Assembly (NCBI RefSeq): GCF_030052815.1
Contig: NC_079504.1
Span: forward strand, 87,154,250 to 87,218,249
Reading direction: 5' to 3'
DNA: 64,000 nt
DNA from: Hevea brasiliensis
Lineage: Eukaryota; Streptophyta; Magnoliopsida; Malpighiales; Euphorbiaceae
Part shown: positions 46,732-59,279 of the stretch, in pieces
Layout: every line of letters starts with the position of its first letter
How positions within the stretch are numbered: position 1 is the first letter of the stretch
The notes under the pieces: model-generated
Database searches by the model: none
Told to the model about the DNA's origin: nothing
What the model saw: the letters and a program-made list of their open reading frames with translations, nothing else
Position numbers and translations under genes: made by a program

Positions 46732-47380
46732 CGTTGCTTTTGCCATGCGTAGGAACTGGAGATACAGAGCGTTATCCCAGTAGACCCCAGTCTGGGTGAG
46801 GATCAGATCTGTGAGTGTCCTGTGTCACCTCTCAGCTACAGTGCATTTGGTAGGACACAAGGCTACATTTGGTATTTTGTAATTTTTGTAAACCTTATAA
46901 TTAAACTTTTATTTTATCATGTATATTTGAAACTTCTGTAATGTAATTTTGTATTAATGTAATTATCTGTAAATTTGTGTTTATAAATAAAATTTGAGTA
47001 TTTATTTATGATTTGAGTATGAATATGATGTAAATTAAATGATTGAAAGTTTGTGAAATTGATGAGAATTTATTGAGAATTGACGATATATTTGGAGTTA
47101 TGGACTTGAAAAATATTGGGAGTGTCTTTTTAACAGGTTTAAAAGATTTTCTTTTTCCAATTTATAGCCAGCACTCTGCTGAATTTTCGACAAAATTTGC
47201 AGAAATTTAAATTAATCAAATTTTCTTTTTAAAGGACTTATATATGTGAATTTTACATAAAAGGCTTTTTAATTAATAATATAAGGAATGGTAATAAAAT
47301 AAGATAAAGGAAGTGCTCCGGCACACTGTGTGGTATGTTTTACTCGGCTACACTGTAGACAACGGGTATGGGGTGTCACA

Positions 47381-47507
47381 TTTAGTGGTATCAGAGTATA
47401 GTTTAGGCGTTTTTGGGTCTAGATAGAGTCCATACCATACATTGCATTTGTAAGAGTTGAGGTGATACTAATGCAGATCTGTTTGTTTTTCTTATTTTGA
47501 TTAGGAT
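47381..47507 (+). other. Leader and primer-binding site of Gyp-E
   Basis: TGGTATCAGAGT (47386-47397) is the tRNA-Met primer site with one change at its last base. The leader is homologous to that of Gyp-D and ends in a pyrimidine-rich TTTTTCTTATTTTGATTAG before the gag ATG, which also looks like a splice acceptor. Confidence 0.75.
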
Positions 47508-49266
47508 ATGGACCCTACGTCATAGAGGGCAGTTGAGGAAGAAGTGGAGAGTCATGCTCCACCTGTAGTTGAGACTAGAGGAAGGGAAGAACCTGCTCCA
47601 CCAGCACCAGAGGTGCCTACACAGCCTCCGCCAGCTACGTTTTAGCACATGGCAGATTTCTTCAGACAAATGGCTGGGGTTATGCCACCACCGCTACCTC
47701 CACAGCAGAAATATCACCTAGAAAAACTTAGAAAGTATGGAGCTGTAGACTTCTTGGGTAAGAAGGAAGATGATCCAATAGTAGTTGAAAATTGGCTAGA
47801 CTGCACCATAAGGGTATTGAAGCAACTCCATTGCACCCCAGAGTAGAATCTGGAGCATGATGTGTCCCTGCTCTAAGACGATGCCTATCGGTGGTGGGAC
47901 ACAGTATCCAGTGAGGTCCAACCAGAGCAAATAACTTGGGAATTCTTCCTCGCCGAGTTTAGAAAAAAATATATGGGTAGTGTGTACTTAGAGGAAAGAA
48001 GAAGAGAGTTTATCAGTCTGAGGCAGAGGCAGCTATCAGTAGTGGAGTATGAGAGGGAGTTTGTCAGACTAAGCCATTATGGAAGGGAAATAGTTCCCAA
48101 TAAGGCTGAGAGATGTAAGAGGTTTGAAAAAGGACTAAATGACAATATCAAGATAATGATCACTGCTTTGGAAATTATGGACTTCACAAAATTGGTTGAA
48201 GCTGCTATAAAAGTCGAGAAAGTCAAAATTAATGAGCAGACTAGAAGAGAGAGACAACAGAAGAGGGAGACAATAGAAGAGGGGTCCAAGTCAGACTAGT
48301 TCATCTTTTACATATGGAAAGAAGTTCAGAGGTCCATCTGCTCAGAGTTCGGGTCAGCCTCAAGGTCAAGGTCAGTCCCAAGGGCCCAGACCATAGTTCA
48401 CACTTAGGAGAGGCCAGTCCACACCATCAATTGGCAGCTATCCAGGGGTAGTGTTTAGGGGACCAGCCCCAGCATCTTCTACTTGTCCACACTGCCAGAA
48501 GTGGCATAAGGGGGAATGTTGGCGAGTGACTAGTGCTTGCCTACAGTGTGGGTCTACAAAGAATCAGCTCAGAAGTTGTCCACATCGAACTGCTACAGCT
48601 GCCCCAGCACAAACAGACAGGCCTGCCCCTGCACCTCAAAGGGGTAGAAGGCCTAGTAAATCTGAGGCAGCTGGTCCATCACAGTGACTTGCATCTGAGA
48701 TAGTTGAGAGGTCAGAGCACCTGCCAGGGCTTATGCCATGAGAGCTCAAGAGGAGCAAGATGCCCCTGACGTCATCAAGGGTACATTTTCCCTCTACAAC
48801 ATCTCTGTACATGCATTGGTGGATCCAGGATCTACCCATTCATATATCTGTATCAACCTACCCATAGAAAGGGGGATATTAGCAGAGGTGAGTGATCAAG
48901 ACATTTTGGTCACTAATCCATTAGGCCAAAGTGTGGTAGTGAATAAGATATATAAAGGTTGCCCGTTAAGGATTCAGGGGTACGAATTCTCGGCAGACCT
49001 TATCGAATTTCTTTTCCACGAGTTCGATGTGATTTTGGGAATGGACTGGTCATCACGTTATCTAGAAATGGTTGACTATAAGCTGAAGAGGATTTCCTTG
49101 AAAACTTAAGGGTAATGAGATCATAGTTGTGGGGGAAAGGACAGATTTCTTGTCCAATGTTATCTCAGCCACAGTTGCAAGAAAACTAATGAGAAAGGGC
49201 TGAGAAGCCTACCTAGCACATGTGGTTGATACTAGGCAGGCTAAGCCAGATCTGTGTGATATACCT
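47508..49266 (+). pseudogene. gag-pol: Gyp-E gag and protease pseudogene, truncated
   Basis: From ATG 47508 (MDPTS then stop) the frame can be followed through MADFFRQMAGVMPPPLPP (47649), [35 protein letters not shown] and [14 protein letters not shown]. Then come a Gln/Gly-rich linker, the knuckle CLQCGSTKNQLRSC (its His is replaced by Asn) and the protease [23 protein letters not shown] (48810-49060). Stops or shifts occur at about 47523, 47643, 47846, 48299 and 48687. It ends at DTRQAKPDLCD.., where the Gyp-E2 LTR begins; reverse transcriptase is missing. It is the plus-strand counterpart of the Gyp-D gag. Confidence 0.9.
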
Positions 49267-50375
49267 TATAACACCCCTCACCCAACTACAGTGTAGCTGT
49301 GCAAGGCACGTCACACTCAGTGCCAGAGCACTCTATTTTATTTTACTTTATTCCTTTACAAATTTTGTTCTCGTCATATTTTAATATCAATTATTTTTCT
49401 ATGGAGAAACCAGCGGAGCTTCCCCTGTTTCTATTACCATTTGGCGTATTTTACTATTCACCTATTTAAAATTTTAACAATATTTTCACAATAAAATCTC
49501 ATTAGTTATTTTCATAATCATCTCATCACACATTCAATTCTTGCAACTCATTTGCATACATATCCATTCATACTCAATTTATGTATCAAAATTTTCAAAC
49601 TTCATAATTTACATAATTTATAAGCTAATTTCATAAATTCACAATTGACATGATGTACAAATTAATTACAATACCATAATTTACATTACAATTAAGAACT
49701 AATTATAAATACATAAAATAACTTTTGTGAGCCCTATCTACATGCATTGCTGAGGAGGTGACAACCTTGAGCACTTCTGACACTTTTGCAGATCTGGACT
49801 CTAAAAATCCTAGTCAAATGTCCACTGAGTTTTAGCTTCAGTACCTGCGTGAAGGAAACAAATCCATCACGCTAAGTATTTCTGCTTAGTGGTGCAATAA
49901 TATAACAAGAAAATAATGTATACAAATAAAGAAAGAATCAAGCATTCTAAATATTCCAGTAGCAATTTGATTTAAAATGACATTTCTATTATTAACTATC
50001 TTATATGCTAATTTGTTCCTCTTTGAAAGTACTGAGTTTATAGCCTTACAGTAATAATATTCAATATACATTTTATTCTAGGAGTATTGTATTTGAGGTC
50101 TCTCTACGATTCTGCAAATTGTATTTTTGTTATGTTTCTATTGCTAATCTCTTTTTCATATTTTATTCAATACTTTCTAATGTTTTTAATTACTAATATG
50201 CTTAAATAATTTCAATAATTTACACTGTCCAGGTAACCTATGACAGGCTGACTAAACTAGATAACGGGTTATTAGCACTGGATACAGCGGTGCCTCGGGC
50301 TGTCATACCATGGGATGCGGAATGTCAACCACGTATGCAGTCAATGTGGCTAAAAAGCCATAATAACACAAAATT
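49267..50375 (-). mobile_element. Gyp-E2 LTR fragment
   Basis: TATAACACCCCTCACCC.. in plus reading is the end of an E-type LTR in minus orientation. It matches the reverse complement of 32802-33050 and 47130-47380. It inserted into the Gyp-E pol and is itself cut at 50376 by Gyp-A4; the rest lies beyond the window. A hairpin with one mismatch is at 49872-49889. No gene is present. Confidence 0.82.
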
Positions 50376-53300
50376 TGTCACACCCTACTCCCCCGTAAGA
50401 TGTAACATGATCCCGTAGTACACCTAATGAATTACCGTACTTCTCCAACCGATAACCCATTAGATATACTACAAGGGATTTTAAAACAATTTTCATGAAA
50501 TTTAAATCATCGATTAAAATCTGGTATTATAAAATTTTTTTTCAAAATTTCAGCAAAGTGCCAGCTGTGTTTTGAGAAAATAGTTCTTCAAACCTAAAAA
50601 GGAAAACACTCCCAATATGTTTTCTCAAATACAACTCCAATAACTTCATTTCAACTCACAATTCAAATCTCAATAATCAAATCAATTCATTTTCAAACCA
50701 ACCTCATCATAAAAGAAACATTTCATTGATTACAAGACTCAAAATTAATATTACAAAACTATTCAAGTAAAAGAAATCTCAAATTTTCATTTACAATAAT
50801 TTATATTTAATTACATACCAAAATATTTTACAAGAGTTTTTATACAACTGCTCAAATAATTTACATATATATTATTACATGCATACATCAAAACCTGTGT
50901 ACATGGGTATACCTATGATATACTTGGAGCTGATCTGAATATATCTTCAAAGAAGCTTACTCAATTTCTCTATGCTCTTTTCACCTACGACAGCATACAA
51001 AGCTATCGCTAAGTGGTGAACTCAGTGGTGCACAACTATAACTTAAAACATAGATCAATATACCTTAGCAAAATTACAACAAATAATTTGGAAATCAGGA
51101 TACTCATCAAATTTCAAAAATCAAATTATTCATTGCCAATAATATAAATTATTTGTATGAAATGACTTTGATCACGAAATTCAATTTATCAAATCACAAC
51201 CAAACATTTAAGGTAATTTCAACAAAATCAATTATACATAAATCATAATTGAAATCACAATTCTTTACTATTCAAAAACCATTCTTTATCTCAAAAGCCA
51301 TTCTTTATCTGAAAAGCCATTCTTTATCTCAAAAACCATTCTTTATCTCACTAACTATGCAAGACTAATCCGAAAGGGCCATCTTCGGGGTGATTCTAAC
51401 TCCCTATGGTCGGGAAGGTCGAATCGGATTCTAACTCCCTATGGTCGGGGAGGTTGAATCATCGTGCACAGTACACATCACAATAATGAATCTTCCGAAA
51501 GGGCCATAACATTAAAAACTTAGATCTAACCTCTAATAAGGGGAGAATCTAAGCATGTGCACAAACCATGGTAATCAAAACACAACTAACTCCATTGTCT
51601 TCTCAACAAATGAGAGAGACAGGTAATAACCTAGTCAAGCATCTATAGTGAGATATAAAACAATGTCACAATCCTTTTAGTGAGCATAAATCACAATACG
51701 ATTCAATTCAAAGTCAATTCCAATATCCAATAATTTTTATGCTCATCACAATTCAAATCATAAATTTGCATTTTTCCATGCAAATTGCCCATTACAATCC
51801 AAAATATGTTCTATCACAATTTTCCAAAAATATAATTTATTCAATTCACAACAATGCTTAATACTTGTGGAAATACCATTTCATAAAGCTAAATTCATAC
51901 ATACTATAACAATTTCAATAATCATTGAATTAAATCCAATGCTTGTTAAACATAATACATGAGAAAAATATGTCATTCAATCATATAAAATATTCAGAAC
52001 AAAATCAGTAAAAACTAGTTGTGCACAAACCTGATTTGAGTTGCTCCTAAGCCTTGACTCAATGTTCTTTATGCTTCTCAATATCCTTATTAACTGAAAC
52101 ACACAATTTAAAGTGTTTCAGCACTCAATGAATTTGTTTCCAACCATAAAATCCAATTTCTAAATTTTCTTGGTACTATTCCCTTCAATTTATTTCATTA
52201 GTCAACTTATAATGTTGACCTTTAATGCACTATAAGTGAGTCAATTTCAATGTTTCCAATATGTCACATTTTATAGCCCTTTAGTGTTGGTATATGTTAC
52301 CAAATTCATTTTCAATTGTATTGCATTTTATTGCAATTTACCGGATTTCGGTGTACTATTTTGACCTAGCTGGACGACCTAGTTCACTCAGTTTTCGGGT
52401 TTTGGTCCAAACTAAAAACTTGTAGGTCTATGTCTTATTGCATGCGGGGCAAAATTTCAGGTCATTCTGAGTTGTGTAGACCAAGATATGGTCAATTTAC
52501 CAATGCTAGAATGGATGCACTAAAATGATAGGCTTAGGTCATTTTTAGGTCACTTTTAGTTCGGCTAGTTTTGGTACCTGAATTTATGCAAGTGATTTGG
52601 CTTGGTTCTAGCCGTTTCTGGGCTTTAGTGTCTTCATAAGAATTGTAGATATATGTCTAAACTATTCATGGTAAAACTTTCAGGTCATTGGGACCTGTTT
52701 TGAGTGAGTTATGGCCAAAACACTAACTACTGCCCAAATGGTCAATTTTCAGGCTTTCAAGTCATTAATCCGGATTTGGTCATTTTTCAAATCACCTTCT
52801 AGGCAGAATTTTGGTAAGCTTCCATATGAAAGTTGGCACATTTTGTGCCTAGTTTCACCTCCAATTGGTCTCATACCAATTGGAGTCACACACTTAAGGT
52901 TCTAAGCCAAAACACACACTGCCCTACTACACACTTCTCATCACTTACCAATTACATATTCAACACTTACCAAACTACTTTCTTCATGCAAATTCTGATT
53001 TTTACCTTACTATTAACACATTTAAGAACACATTTTGGTCATTTTGGATAGCTTGTAACCATTCTCAATATACACACTATAAAACAGAATTTTTCAAAGT
53101 TCATTTACACCATTTAACCAGATGAACATACCCCATTTACATACCCAATTCCAAACCATTATACACATATCCGTGCTGCCATCAATAACAACATCTTAAA
53201 CAACCATAAACAAGTAAAAACAAGCTACATATACTGAATTTCCATGGCTGCCAAAATGTACATCTCCATTAAAACATCAAACTTAAAAATTCTTCCATAA

Positions 53301-54230
53301 ATCAACTACCCACAACCTTGGTTACACTTTTAATGAAACAAGAATTGAAAACACTCACTTACCTCTTTTGAAGTTCTTCAAAACCTCACCAAAACTTAAC
53401 TTTCTTGCTCCTATTATGCTGCCCAAGGTATGGAGGTCAAGTTTAATGAAGGGAGCTTAAGGTTTTTATGGCTAAATCATGGTGCATGGAGGTGTTTTCA
53501 CTTTGCCCATGGGAGCTTTCATGGGAGAGCTTCGGCTGGTGCAAATTCTGGAGGTTGAAGATGACTTATGCTGTCCCATTTGTGATATTTAAATGTCCAC
53601 TAACTTCACTTAGTGGAGCACTAAGTGTGGTTAAGATTAATTAATCTAAAGTTTCACAATTTCCACTTTTTACCTTATTTCTTTTTCTATTTAAATTATG
53701 TACCACCATTTTAATTTTTCATGACATTTTCCAAGTGTAATATCATTTATTTTTAATGGACATTTAGGTCAAAAGGCAACTCTGGATGTCAAATGACCAC
53801 AATGCCCCTATTCGGGTTGCATTCCCGATTTTTCAGTAACATCAAGTTTTGTCGTTTTGTCGTTTTGTCGTTTTTCTTTGTACTGATTATTTAATTTTTA
53901 TTTGATATTTCTAATAAAATTTATACTTCAATAGATGTTCATTTAAGTCCTAAAAAAATTTTTCAGGGTTCCCCGTGGTCCAGGGCTAGTTAACGGTCCA
54001 CGCCGTAACTTCCCAATGCGATCACCCATCGCTATAGTTTTTAGCTCGTTTAACTTAGTTACATTTCATTGCTATTATTTTTCCTTTTTTTTCTTGTATT
54101 TTCTTTTCTTGTATTTCATTATTTTATGTCTCATCACCCATATCTAAGTGTAGTTCTAGGCATCCTAGCTATCCGGACAAACACTGTCACTGGAACAGTA
54201 GAACGCACTACCAAACATAGGGGTGTTACA
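50376..54230 (-). mobile_element. Gyp-A4 3' LTR
   Basis: This 3,855-bp A-type LTR runs TGTCACACCCTACTCCC.. to ..GGGTGTTACA and is followed by the same PPT as Gyp-A and by integrase. Left flank AATTT (50371-50375) is one target-duplication copy; the other lies off-window. It has a W-box-like pair at 52201-52219, a splice-donor-like site at 53361 and a hairpin at 51009-51025. No gene is present. Confidence 0.9.
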
Positions 54231-55206
54231 ATTCTCCCCCCCTTAAAAAAAATTTGTCTCTAAATTTTACTTGGTATCAGTTTCTGAACAGCTGTGGGTG
54301 CTGTCTTCTCATGTCCTCTTCACGTTTCCAAGTAGCTTCCTGGCCTGAATGATGGCTCCACAGCACTTTAACCTGGTGTATATGATTGTTCTTCAGCTGC
54401 TTCACCTCATATGCCAGAATTTCTATGGGTTCTTCCTCATATGAGAGGTCTGGATTTACCTCAATCTCTTCAACTGATCGTACATGAGATAGGTTAGATA
54501 TGTACCTCCTTAACATGGACACATGGAAGACACTGTGTATCCCTTTTAGCTCTGGAGGTAATGCTAACCGGTATGCTAAAGGACCCACTCTTTCAAGAAC
54601 CTCATATGGTCCGATGGAATGAGGACTCAGTTTCCCCTTTCTGCCAAATCTCATAATCCTCTTCCAAGGAGAAACTTTGAGGAATACTTTATCACCTACT
54701 GCATATTCAATATCTCTTCTCTTCAGATCAATATAGGACTTCGACGGTCTGATGCAGCCTTGAGTCGATCTTTGATCAATTTGATCTTTTCCTCTGTCTG
54801 CTGAATAATTTCTATCCCAATCATCTTCCTTTCACCTACTTCATCCCAACATAGGAGAATTCTGCACTTTCTGCCATATACAGCTTCATATGGAGGCATC
54901 CCAATGCTTGATTGGTAGTTGTTGTTATAAGCAAACTCAATCAAAGGCAAGTGTATATCCCAACTACCTTCAAACTCAATCGCACAAGCTCGTAGCATAT
55001 CCTCCAATATCTGAATTACCCTCTCGGGTGGCCATGCATGCGTGGTGGAATACCGTCTTTGAAGTTCAATCTAGTTCTTAGGGCTCTCTGAAGACTACCC
55101 CAGAATCTAGAAGTGAACCTAGGATCTTTGTCTGATACAATCGATACTAGCACTCCATGCAGTTTTACAATCTCATTTATGTACAATCTGGCCAATCTCT
55201 CCAACT
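54231..55206 (-). pseudogene. Gyp-A4 integrase core and C-terminus
   Basis: Frames in order on the minus strand: 55204-55016 ([33 protein letters not shown]), 55007-54723 (IEFEGSWDIHLPLIEF, YNNNYQSSIGMPPYEA) and 54654-54277 (RFGRKGKLSPHSIGPYEVL, PPELKGIHSVFHVSMLRRY, the HQVKVLWSHHSGQEATW chromodomain-like tail). Frameshifts separate the three. The gene is interrupted at 55207-55211 by Gyp-F and resumes at 62620. It is close to the main Gyp-A integrase. Confidence 0.9.
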
Positions 55207-55211
55207 ATAAT

Positions 55212-56024
55212 TGATGAGAATCAAGCTACATCCACAACAAAGGATTTCATCCAAGGTCCAATTACTAGGGCTAGAGCTAAATCACTTCAGAATTTAATTT
55301 GTGAAATCATAAGGAGCAAGGATTATAAGCTGGAATGGCATGAAGAAAAATGTAAAGGATTAAATTTGGTGAAAATTATGCTTAGAAGTGACCAGGTGTC
55401 ATATGGAGCATTAGATTACATGGAATAACCCGTGGACATGCATGCACCAGATCCAACCCATGTACATGTATCTGCTGGCACCTTTTTCAAGGAATATTCC
55501 ATCTGTTATAACCATTTCTCTTTTGGACTTAAATGCCCTTATTTGCTGCTGCATTAAATTTACTTTTTGTAAGGAGTTTTTAGTCTTTTGATAGATTAAT
55601 TTTTATTTGGACTTAAAGCTCCCTACAGCTGTTACAAAAGTAGGGATATTTTTGTCTTTAGCTTTGAAGCTAAGAGGCTATAAATACAAGTGTAATGAGA
55701 GAGTGGAGGACACACTTGAATATTAATGAGAGATTGTTTCTGCTCCTCTAGTGAGTAATTGGCTGCCTTTGTTCTTGTGAAGCTCATTAACTTCTTGAGA
55801 TTCTATCTTGCAAGGTTTAATGTGCATAATATTCTTGGTTTATTCATTCTCCATATGAATTAGGTCAAGAATTCCATTTGATATTTTCTTTGAATTACAC
55901 AACAATGATTGTCTTTGGTTCAAAGATTCAAATTCATACATCTTGATTTGGTGCTTTCCATATTGTTCATTTAATTCTTGAATGTGGGTTTTCAAGTTAC
56001 CAATTACTTGAAGGTTCACATCGA
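55212..56024 (+). mobile_element. Gyp-F 5' LTR
   Basis: This 813-bp LTR runs TGATGAGAATCAAGC.. to ..GGTTCACATCGA. It contains a TATA box (CTATAAATACA, 55678-55688). Its first 200 bp are translatable as the pol C-terminal extension (GPITRARAKSLQNL). A damaged tRNA-Met primer site may follow: TTTTGAATCGAGC at 56025-56037. Confidence 0.9.
55678..55688 (+). promoter_or_regulatory. TATA box of the Gyp-F 5' LTR
   Basis: CTATAAATACA, a good plant TATA box, lies about 340 bp before the LTR end. It is kept at 62263-62273 in the 3' LTR. Confidence 0.7.
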
Positions 56025-57349
56025 TTTTGAATCGAGCAAAGGGACGTCCAAACAAGGTAGATTCTCTATTTGCTTTTTATTCTTTGTGTTTCTTACCTTC
56101 TTCATATTTCTTTGTTTGGCTCTTGGGGTTTAGTTGGACTGTTTGTTTAAAAATTTGTTTTGTTGGGTTTGTCTTAGGGTTTTGGGTTAATCAAGCTAAA
56201 GCGATTATTCTAGCCATCCATTTTGCTTCCTTCATTTTGATATTAAGCATGAGAGATTATCTGTTCATTGAGTTCAATTTGGCATTATTTGGGTGTGTTT
56301 AAGGCGTTGGGTGTAAATTTTGGGGTTGTTTGATATCGTTTGCTTGCTGAACCAATATTTTTCAAATTATGTTCACATAGCAAATAGACCAGAAATTCCT
56401 AAAAATTTACAAGGTGTTTATACCCCATATAAGTAGTTCCCATATTAAATTTCACTTTAAATTCATCCGTTTGTGTGGGGAACCAAAATTTTGCGGCGAA
56501 TCGATCAAAATAAGTTCACATAGGAAATATACCCAGAAATTTCTGAAAATTTACCAAGTGTTTATACCCCATATCAGTAGTTCCCAAATTAAATTTCAGC
56601 TTAAAATACATCCGTTTGTGTGGGGAACCAAAATTTTATCAAATTAAGTTCACATAGCAAATCAAAATTCCTGAAAATTTACAGGCCATTTGTGCCATAT
56701 TTGAGCTATTCTCAAATTAAATTTCAGCTCAAAATTTAATCGTTTGTGTGGGGAACAAAAATTTCGATTATATTTGATTTACATAGTAAGTCTGTCAAGA
56801 AAAGCGTGAAATTCTTGCATTAGTCATTGGTTTGCATTTTCCTACTCAATTTCAGATCAAAATACACTCATTTGCTTGGTGATCCTAAATTTATGCAATT
56901 CTTGGTGTATTGTGTGAAGTAATTGTGATAAGTTGGTGGCAAACTTGGATATTTAAGCTTAATATCTCTACTTTAGGTTGTCTCTTTTCCACTGCTCTTT
57001 TATTTTGGTGTCTTCTTTCTTGATTCCTATTGCATTACATTTCCATACTTGAGCTTTTCTTTTCTTGACTTCTTGAATCACATTATTGTTTTCTTGATTA
57101 CTCGTTTTGATCCGTCACGTTCAAGAATTTTATTGTGTTTTAAATTTTTGTGGTCTTGGTTTGAGTTACTTGAGTTTGATAAGAACTTGTGGACATAGCC
57201 AAGAGAGGTAAAAGGCACAAGTGGTGAGTTCATAAGAGGAAAAAGCCTTGTTGAGTTAAACACGAGTGGAGTGTCCTCTGAGTGTAAACACGTAAGGGAG
57301 CGAGTGAGGTGTTTTCTTTACACTAACCATTTTCTTGCAGTGCGAAAAC
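56025..57349 (+). other. Gyp-F leader (no gene), with tandem repeats and intron-like ends
   Basis: 1.3 kb between LTR and gag start without coding signature. 56368-56900 is a tandem array. AAG/GTAGAT at 56057 and TTTTCTTGCAG/TG ending at 57340 could be the ends of a leader intron. Confidence 0.55.
56368..56900. repeat. About four imperfect tandem units of 125-142 bp
   Basis: Units begin GTTCACATAGCAAAT or similar (56370, 56512, 56644, 56769) and include CGTTTGTGTGGGGAACCAAA and an AAATTAAATTTCAGCT-like stretch. They become less alike toward the right. Confidence 0.8.
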
Positions 57350-58521
57350 ATGTCTAGAAGGGGTGATGGTAGTGAGGGGAAGGTGAAAATCCATTCTACA
57401 TGCACAACAATTTGAAAGAATGAATGTTGTGTGCAATGAAATCAGATAGGTTGGAAAGATTGGAGCAAAGAGATAGGCAAAATGAGAGAAGGCCAAATAG
57501 GAGGGATCTTGTACCTCCAGTAGTTGAATCGATGAAGTTGAGGTTGATAACTATGATTTTGAGGTTGAAAGACCTAGGAGGGGTAGATATGAGAGAAGAG
57601 TGAAGATAGGAGGAATGGGGATAGGAGGATAAGAAGAGAGGAAAGAGAGAGGAATAGGGTAGATGACAATATCAAAAGTATTAAAATGAGCATCCCTTCT
57701 TTCCAAGGGAAAAATGATCCGGATGTGTATCTTGAATGGGAAAGGAAGGTAGAAGGCAGTTTGATTGTCATCACTATTCAGAGGAAAAGAAAGTAAAGTT
57801 AGCAATGAAGAATTTCTGATTATGCTTTGGTATGGTGGGATCAAGTGTTGATTAGTAGAAGGAGAAATTATGAGCAATCAATTGCAACCTGGGGTGAGAT
57901 GAAAACTATAATGAGGAAGAGATTTGTTCCTAGTCATTACTATAGAGAGCTACATCAGAGGTTACAAAGATTGAGTCAAGGTTCTAAAAGTGTTGAAGAT
58001 TATCATTAAGAAATGGAAATTGCTATGATTAGAGCAAATGTGGAAGAGGATAGAGAAGCCACCATGGCTAGATTCTTGAATGGGCTAAACAAGGAGATTG
58101 CTCATATTGTTGAGTTACATCACTATGTTGAGTTGGAGGATATGGTCCACATGGCTATGAAGGTAGAAAGGCAACTTAAAAGCAAGTCAAAATTTGGATG
58201 AAATGCAGTACTTCTTCATCTTGGAAGTCTAAGAAGAAGGAGGATAGGGAAAAGGCTTTTAGCAACTATAAGAAAAATGAGGATAAGGATAAGGAAAAGA
58301 AGGCGGAGAAGAAATTTGTAGAAAGTAAAGGAAAGGAGGTTGCAACTACTACCCGAAATAGAGACGTGAAGTGTTTTAGGTGTTTGGGCAGTGGACACAT
58401 AGCTTCTCAATGCCCTAACAAGAGAGTCATGGTCATGAGAGAAAATGGTGAGATAGAAACAGAGGAGGAAAATGTGAGTGATTCCACATCTTGGGGAGGA
58501 GGATGCAGAGGTAGAATATAA
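57350..58521 (+). pseudogene. gag: Gyp-F gag pseudogene
   Basis: Start MSRRGDGSEGKVK at 57350, preceded by a pyrimidine tract. Many early stops follow, then gag capsid sequence: SIPSFQGKNDPDVYLEWE (57690 region), WWDQVLISRRRNYEQSIATW, MKTIMRKRFVPSHYYRELHQ, LSQGSKSVEDYH and ATMARFLNGLNKEIA. The Lys/Glu-rich basic region leads to one knuckle, CFRCLGSGHIASQC (C-x2-C-x4-H-x4-C, 58370-58415). Single stops at 58007 and 58199 and shifts near 57810 break it. Confidence 0.9.
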
Positions 58522-59279
58522 GGAAGTGCTCTAGTGATTATGAGAGCATTAAATACTCAAGTAAAGGATGATGTTGGTGATGAATTGCAAAGAGAAACAA
58601 TTTTTCATACAAGGTGTATTATCCAAGACAACGCTTGTAGTGTCATCATTGATGGGAAGTTGTGCCAATGTTGCTAGTACTATTTTGGTGCAGAGATTAA
58701 GGTTGAGGACTTCAAACACCCTAGACCCTATAAATTGCAGTGGTTGAATGAATGTGGTGAGGTGAAAGTAACAAAGAGTATTGATTTCCTTTGCAATAGG
58801 AAAGTATCAAGATGAGGTTATGTGTGACGTGGTTCCAATGCAAGTCGCCATTTATTACTTGGCCGACCATGGCAATTTGATAGAAAGGTGATCCACGATG
58901 GGTATAAAAATAGGTATTCTTTTGAAATGAATGGAAGGAAAATCATTTTGGCACCTATGACACCAAAACAGATTTATGAAGACCAAACAAGGCTTAAGCA
59001 AGCAATGGGTGAGGTAAAATCAAGAGTGGCCAAAAGGAGAGCAAAGAAGAAAAGAAGGAGTGAAAAGAAATTGAGTGAAAATGTTGTGAGTGAGCAAGAC
59101 AAGGGTGGTTGTGAGGAAAGAAAAGAGAGTAAAGAAAACATTCAAAGAGTGCTTGAAAAAAGTGAATCTTGAGAGAAAATTAAGCTTGTATGCTAAAGGA
59201 AGAGATGTGAGGAATGCCATGTTTGCTAACAAGCAAATGTTATTAATTGTGTTTAAGGACTCTTGTTTATCCACATCTG
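58522..59279 (+). pseudogene. Gyp-F protease and linker remnant
   Basis: FHTRCIIQDNACSVIIDGKL lies near 58606-58665 where the aspartic protease active site is expected. The normal Asp-Ser/Thr-Gly triad is changed and a stop follows at once. KVIHDGYKNRYSFEMNGRKI and LAPMTPKQIYEDQ (58888 on) are the linker between protease and RT in this element group. A Lys/Glu-rich segment (59030-59170) precedes RT. Confidence 0.75.

Larger units (their letters stand above)
33264..47380 (+). mobile_element. Gyp-E LTR, split by Gyp-D
   Basis: The pieces are 33264-35580 and 46467-47380, net 3,231 bp, running TGTAACACCCTC.. to ..GGGGTGTCACA. It acts as a 3' LTR for the miniature interior on its left and a 5' LTR for the gag-bearing interior on its right (PBS at 47386-47397). 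It carries a splice-donor-like GTTAGT at 34142, a (GA)n run and the 22-bp palindrome at 46710. No gene is present. Confidence 0.88.
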
